From an uncultured Porphyromonadaceae bacterium (GTDB lineage: Bacteria > Bacteroidota > Bacteroidia > Bacteroidales > Muribaculaceae): DNA of 64,000 bases. Under the pieces are notes generated by a model. The model had not been told where the DNA came from. It did no database searches and saw only the letters and a program-made list of their open reading frames with translations. The stretch lies in NCBI GenBank assembly GCA_900545955.1, contig URAU01000006.1, positions 1 through 64,000 on the forward strand, given 5' to 3'. Of this stretch, positions 63,205 through 64,000 are shown piece after piece. The number at the start of each line of letters is the position of its first letter. Position 1 is the stretch's first letter. Position numbers and translations under genes: made by a program.

Positions 63205-64000
63205 TTATTTGCCCTCGGGGTTGGCGAGCTTCTTGAACTCGTCGAGGCTTACGGTCTTCTCGTCGAGCGATACGAGAGCCTTGATGGCATTGAAGAGCTT
63301 GCGGTTGGCTACATCTTCGTGCATGCGTCCGCGGTAGTTCTTGTCGTCAAGGATGCGGCGGGCGTAGTTGGTGATGGTCTCTTCGTCCATGTTGGTCATG
63401 CCATACTGGGCGAACTGCTGGGCTGCCAGAGCTTTGGCAAAGCCGAGCATGTCGTCGTCGGTTACCTTGATGTCGAGTTTCTCGGCGATTTTGCCGCGGA
63501 GAAGCTCCCATTTGATCGAGGGAACCATCTTATCGTATTCCTCGGCCACGTTCTCCTGGGTGAGGCCTTCGTTGCGCTTAACGAGCCATTTCTTGAGGAA
63601 CTCGGCGGGGAGTTCAAACGTACCGAACTTGCTCATGAGCAGTTCCTGGACGTCGCGGTTGAACATCTGGTCGCTGTTGGGGGAGAGCTGCATGGCGATC
63701 ATCTTTTTGAGCTCGGCGAAGTAAGTGGCTTCGTCGGTAACGCCTGCGTTGCCGGGGAATACCTCTTTGTAAAGTTCCTCGCCGTGCTGGGCGGGTTTGA
63801 GCACGATGATTTCGGAGATGGCCATCTCGAAGTCGCCCTGGAGTGTTGCGGCTTTCTCCTTGTCGACGTGGAGCATCGAGGAGAGCTCGGCTGTGTTGCC
63901 GTTGCAGGTCTTGTAGGGGTTGAATACGACCTTGTCGCCTACCTTTTTGCCGAGGAAGAGGGCAGCCTGGTCCTTGTCGGTGAAATACATGGGAGCTACG
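63205..64000 (-). CDS. tig: Trigger factor, C-terminal part (cut by window end)
   Basis: At least 265 residues of the ribosome-bound chaperone trigger factor; the gene continues beyond 64000 with the same frame open (V-A-P before the first visible Met). The visible part covers the end of the middle domain and the C-terminal arm domain, including EMAISEIIVLKPAQHGEELY, PAEFLKKWLVKRN and GLTQENVAEEYDKMVPSIKW. The order tig-clpP-clpX on one strand is the usual one in many bacteria. It is closed by the terminator at 63116-63153. Confidence 0.9.
   Translation of the reverse strand, partial: VAPMYFTDKDQAALFLGKKVGDKVVFNPYKTCNGNTAELSSMLHVDKEKAATLQGDFEMAISEIIVLKPAQHGEELYKEVFPGNAGVTDEATYFAELKKMIAMQLSPNSDQMFNRDVQELLMSKFGTFELPAEFLKKWLVKRNEGLTQENVAEEYDKMVPSIKWELLRGKIAEKLDIKVTDDDMLGFAKALAAQQFAQYGMTNMDEETITNYARRILDDKNYRGRMHEDVANRKLFNAIKALVSLDEKTVSLDEFKKLANPEGK

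Overview
The window is a piece of a Bacteroidota chromosome, most likely order Bacteroidales. The promoters have the Bacteroidota form (a TAnnTTTG box near -7, often with TTTG about 19-20 nt upstream). Other marks are a Na+-pumping NADH:quinone reductase (Nqr), an ExbB-ExbD-ExbD-TonB cluster, lipoproteins starting C-G-G-D-D, a type IX secretion type-B C-terminal domain, and a ComEC without a metallo-beta-lactamase domain. The GC-rich core genes and overall style resemble gut Muribaculaceae; that family-level guess is inference. No rRNA, tRNA, CRISPR array or complete insertion sequence was seen.

Layout. 1-4256 (+): aroE, a YeiH-type membrane protein and comEC. 4279-9233 (-): an operon of acyltransferase, metallophosphoesterase, Tex and an HPPK-like protein, preceded by a 78-aa orphan (9377-9613). 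9691-19734 (-): nqrA-F followed closely by murB and murA, then nhaD on its own promoter. 20434-23734 (+): exbB, two exbD and tonB, closed by a strong terminator. 24407-26055 (+): three small lipoproteins, two of them tandem duplicates. 26501-28024 (+): a three-gene HipB-HipS-HipT type toxin-antitoxin locus. 28101-32472 (+): a T9SS-sorted protein and uvrA. 32648-37765 (-): a small membrane protein, dxs, trkA and trkH, with overlapping junctions.

37988-47525 (+) is the most unusual part. It is an AT-richer, tightly packed island built around a divergent Hsp70. A protein with a J-domain-like N-terminus lacking HPD and a C-terminal membrane anchor precedes a membrane-spanning coiled-coil protein whose C-terminus resembles GrpE. 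These are followed by the Hsp70, two small membrane proteins, a lipoprotein, a fusion of a kinase-like domain (HRD replaced by HNE) to a classic AAA+ ATPase, and a TerB-like protein. Between them lies a 66-codon chimeric scar made of the 5' end of a kinase-AAA gene joined in frame to the 3' end of an Hsp70 gene. It records a former second copy of the module. I propose a membrane-tethered chaperone/AAA+ system with its own J-like and GrpE-like cofactors; the function is unknown.

47715-52130 (-): etfB, etfA, a secreted protein of unknown function and an acyl-CoA dehydrogenase, which together suggest acyl-CoA oxidation through ETF. 52272-64000 (-): purL, a Dabb-domain protein, an ABC-F ATPase with a degenerate second site, recQ, clpX, clpP and the C-terminal part of trigger factor, a protein folding and turnover neighbourhood. 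Palindromic REP-like elements lie in several intergenic gaps.
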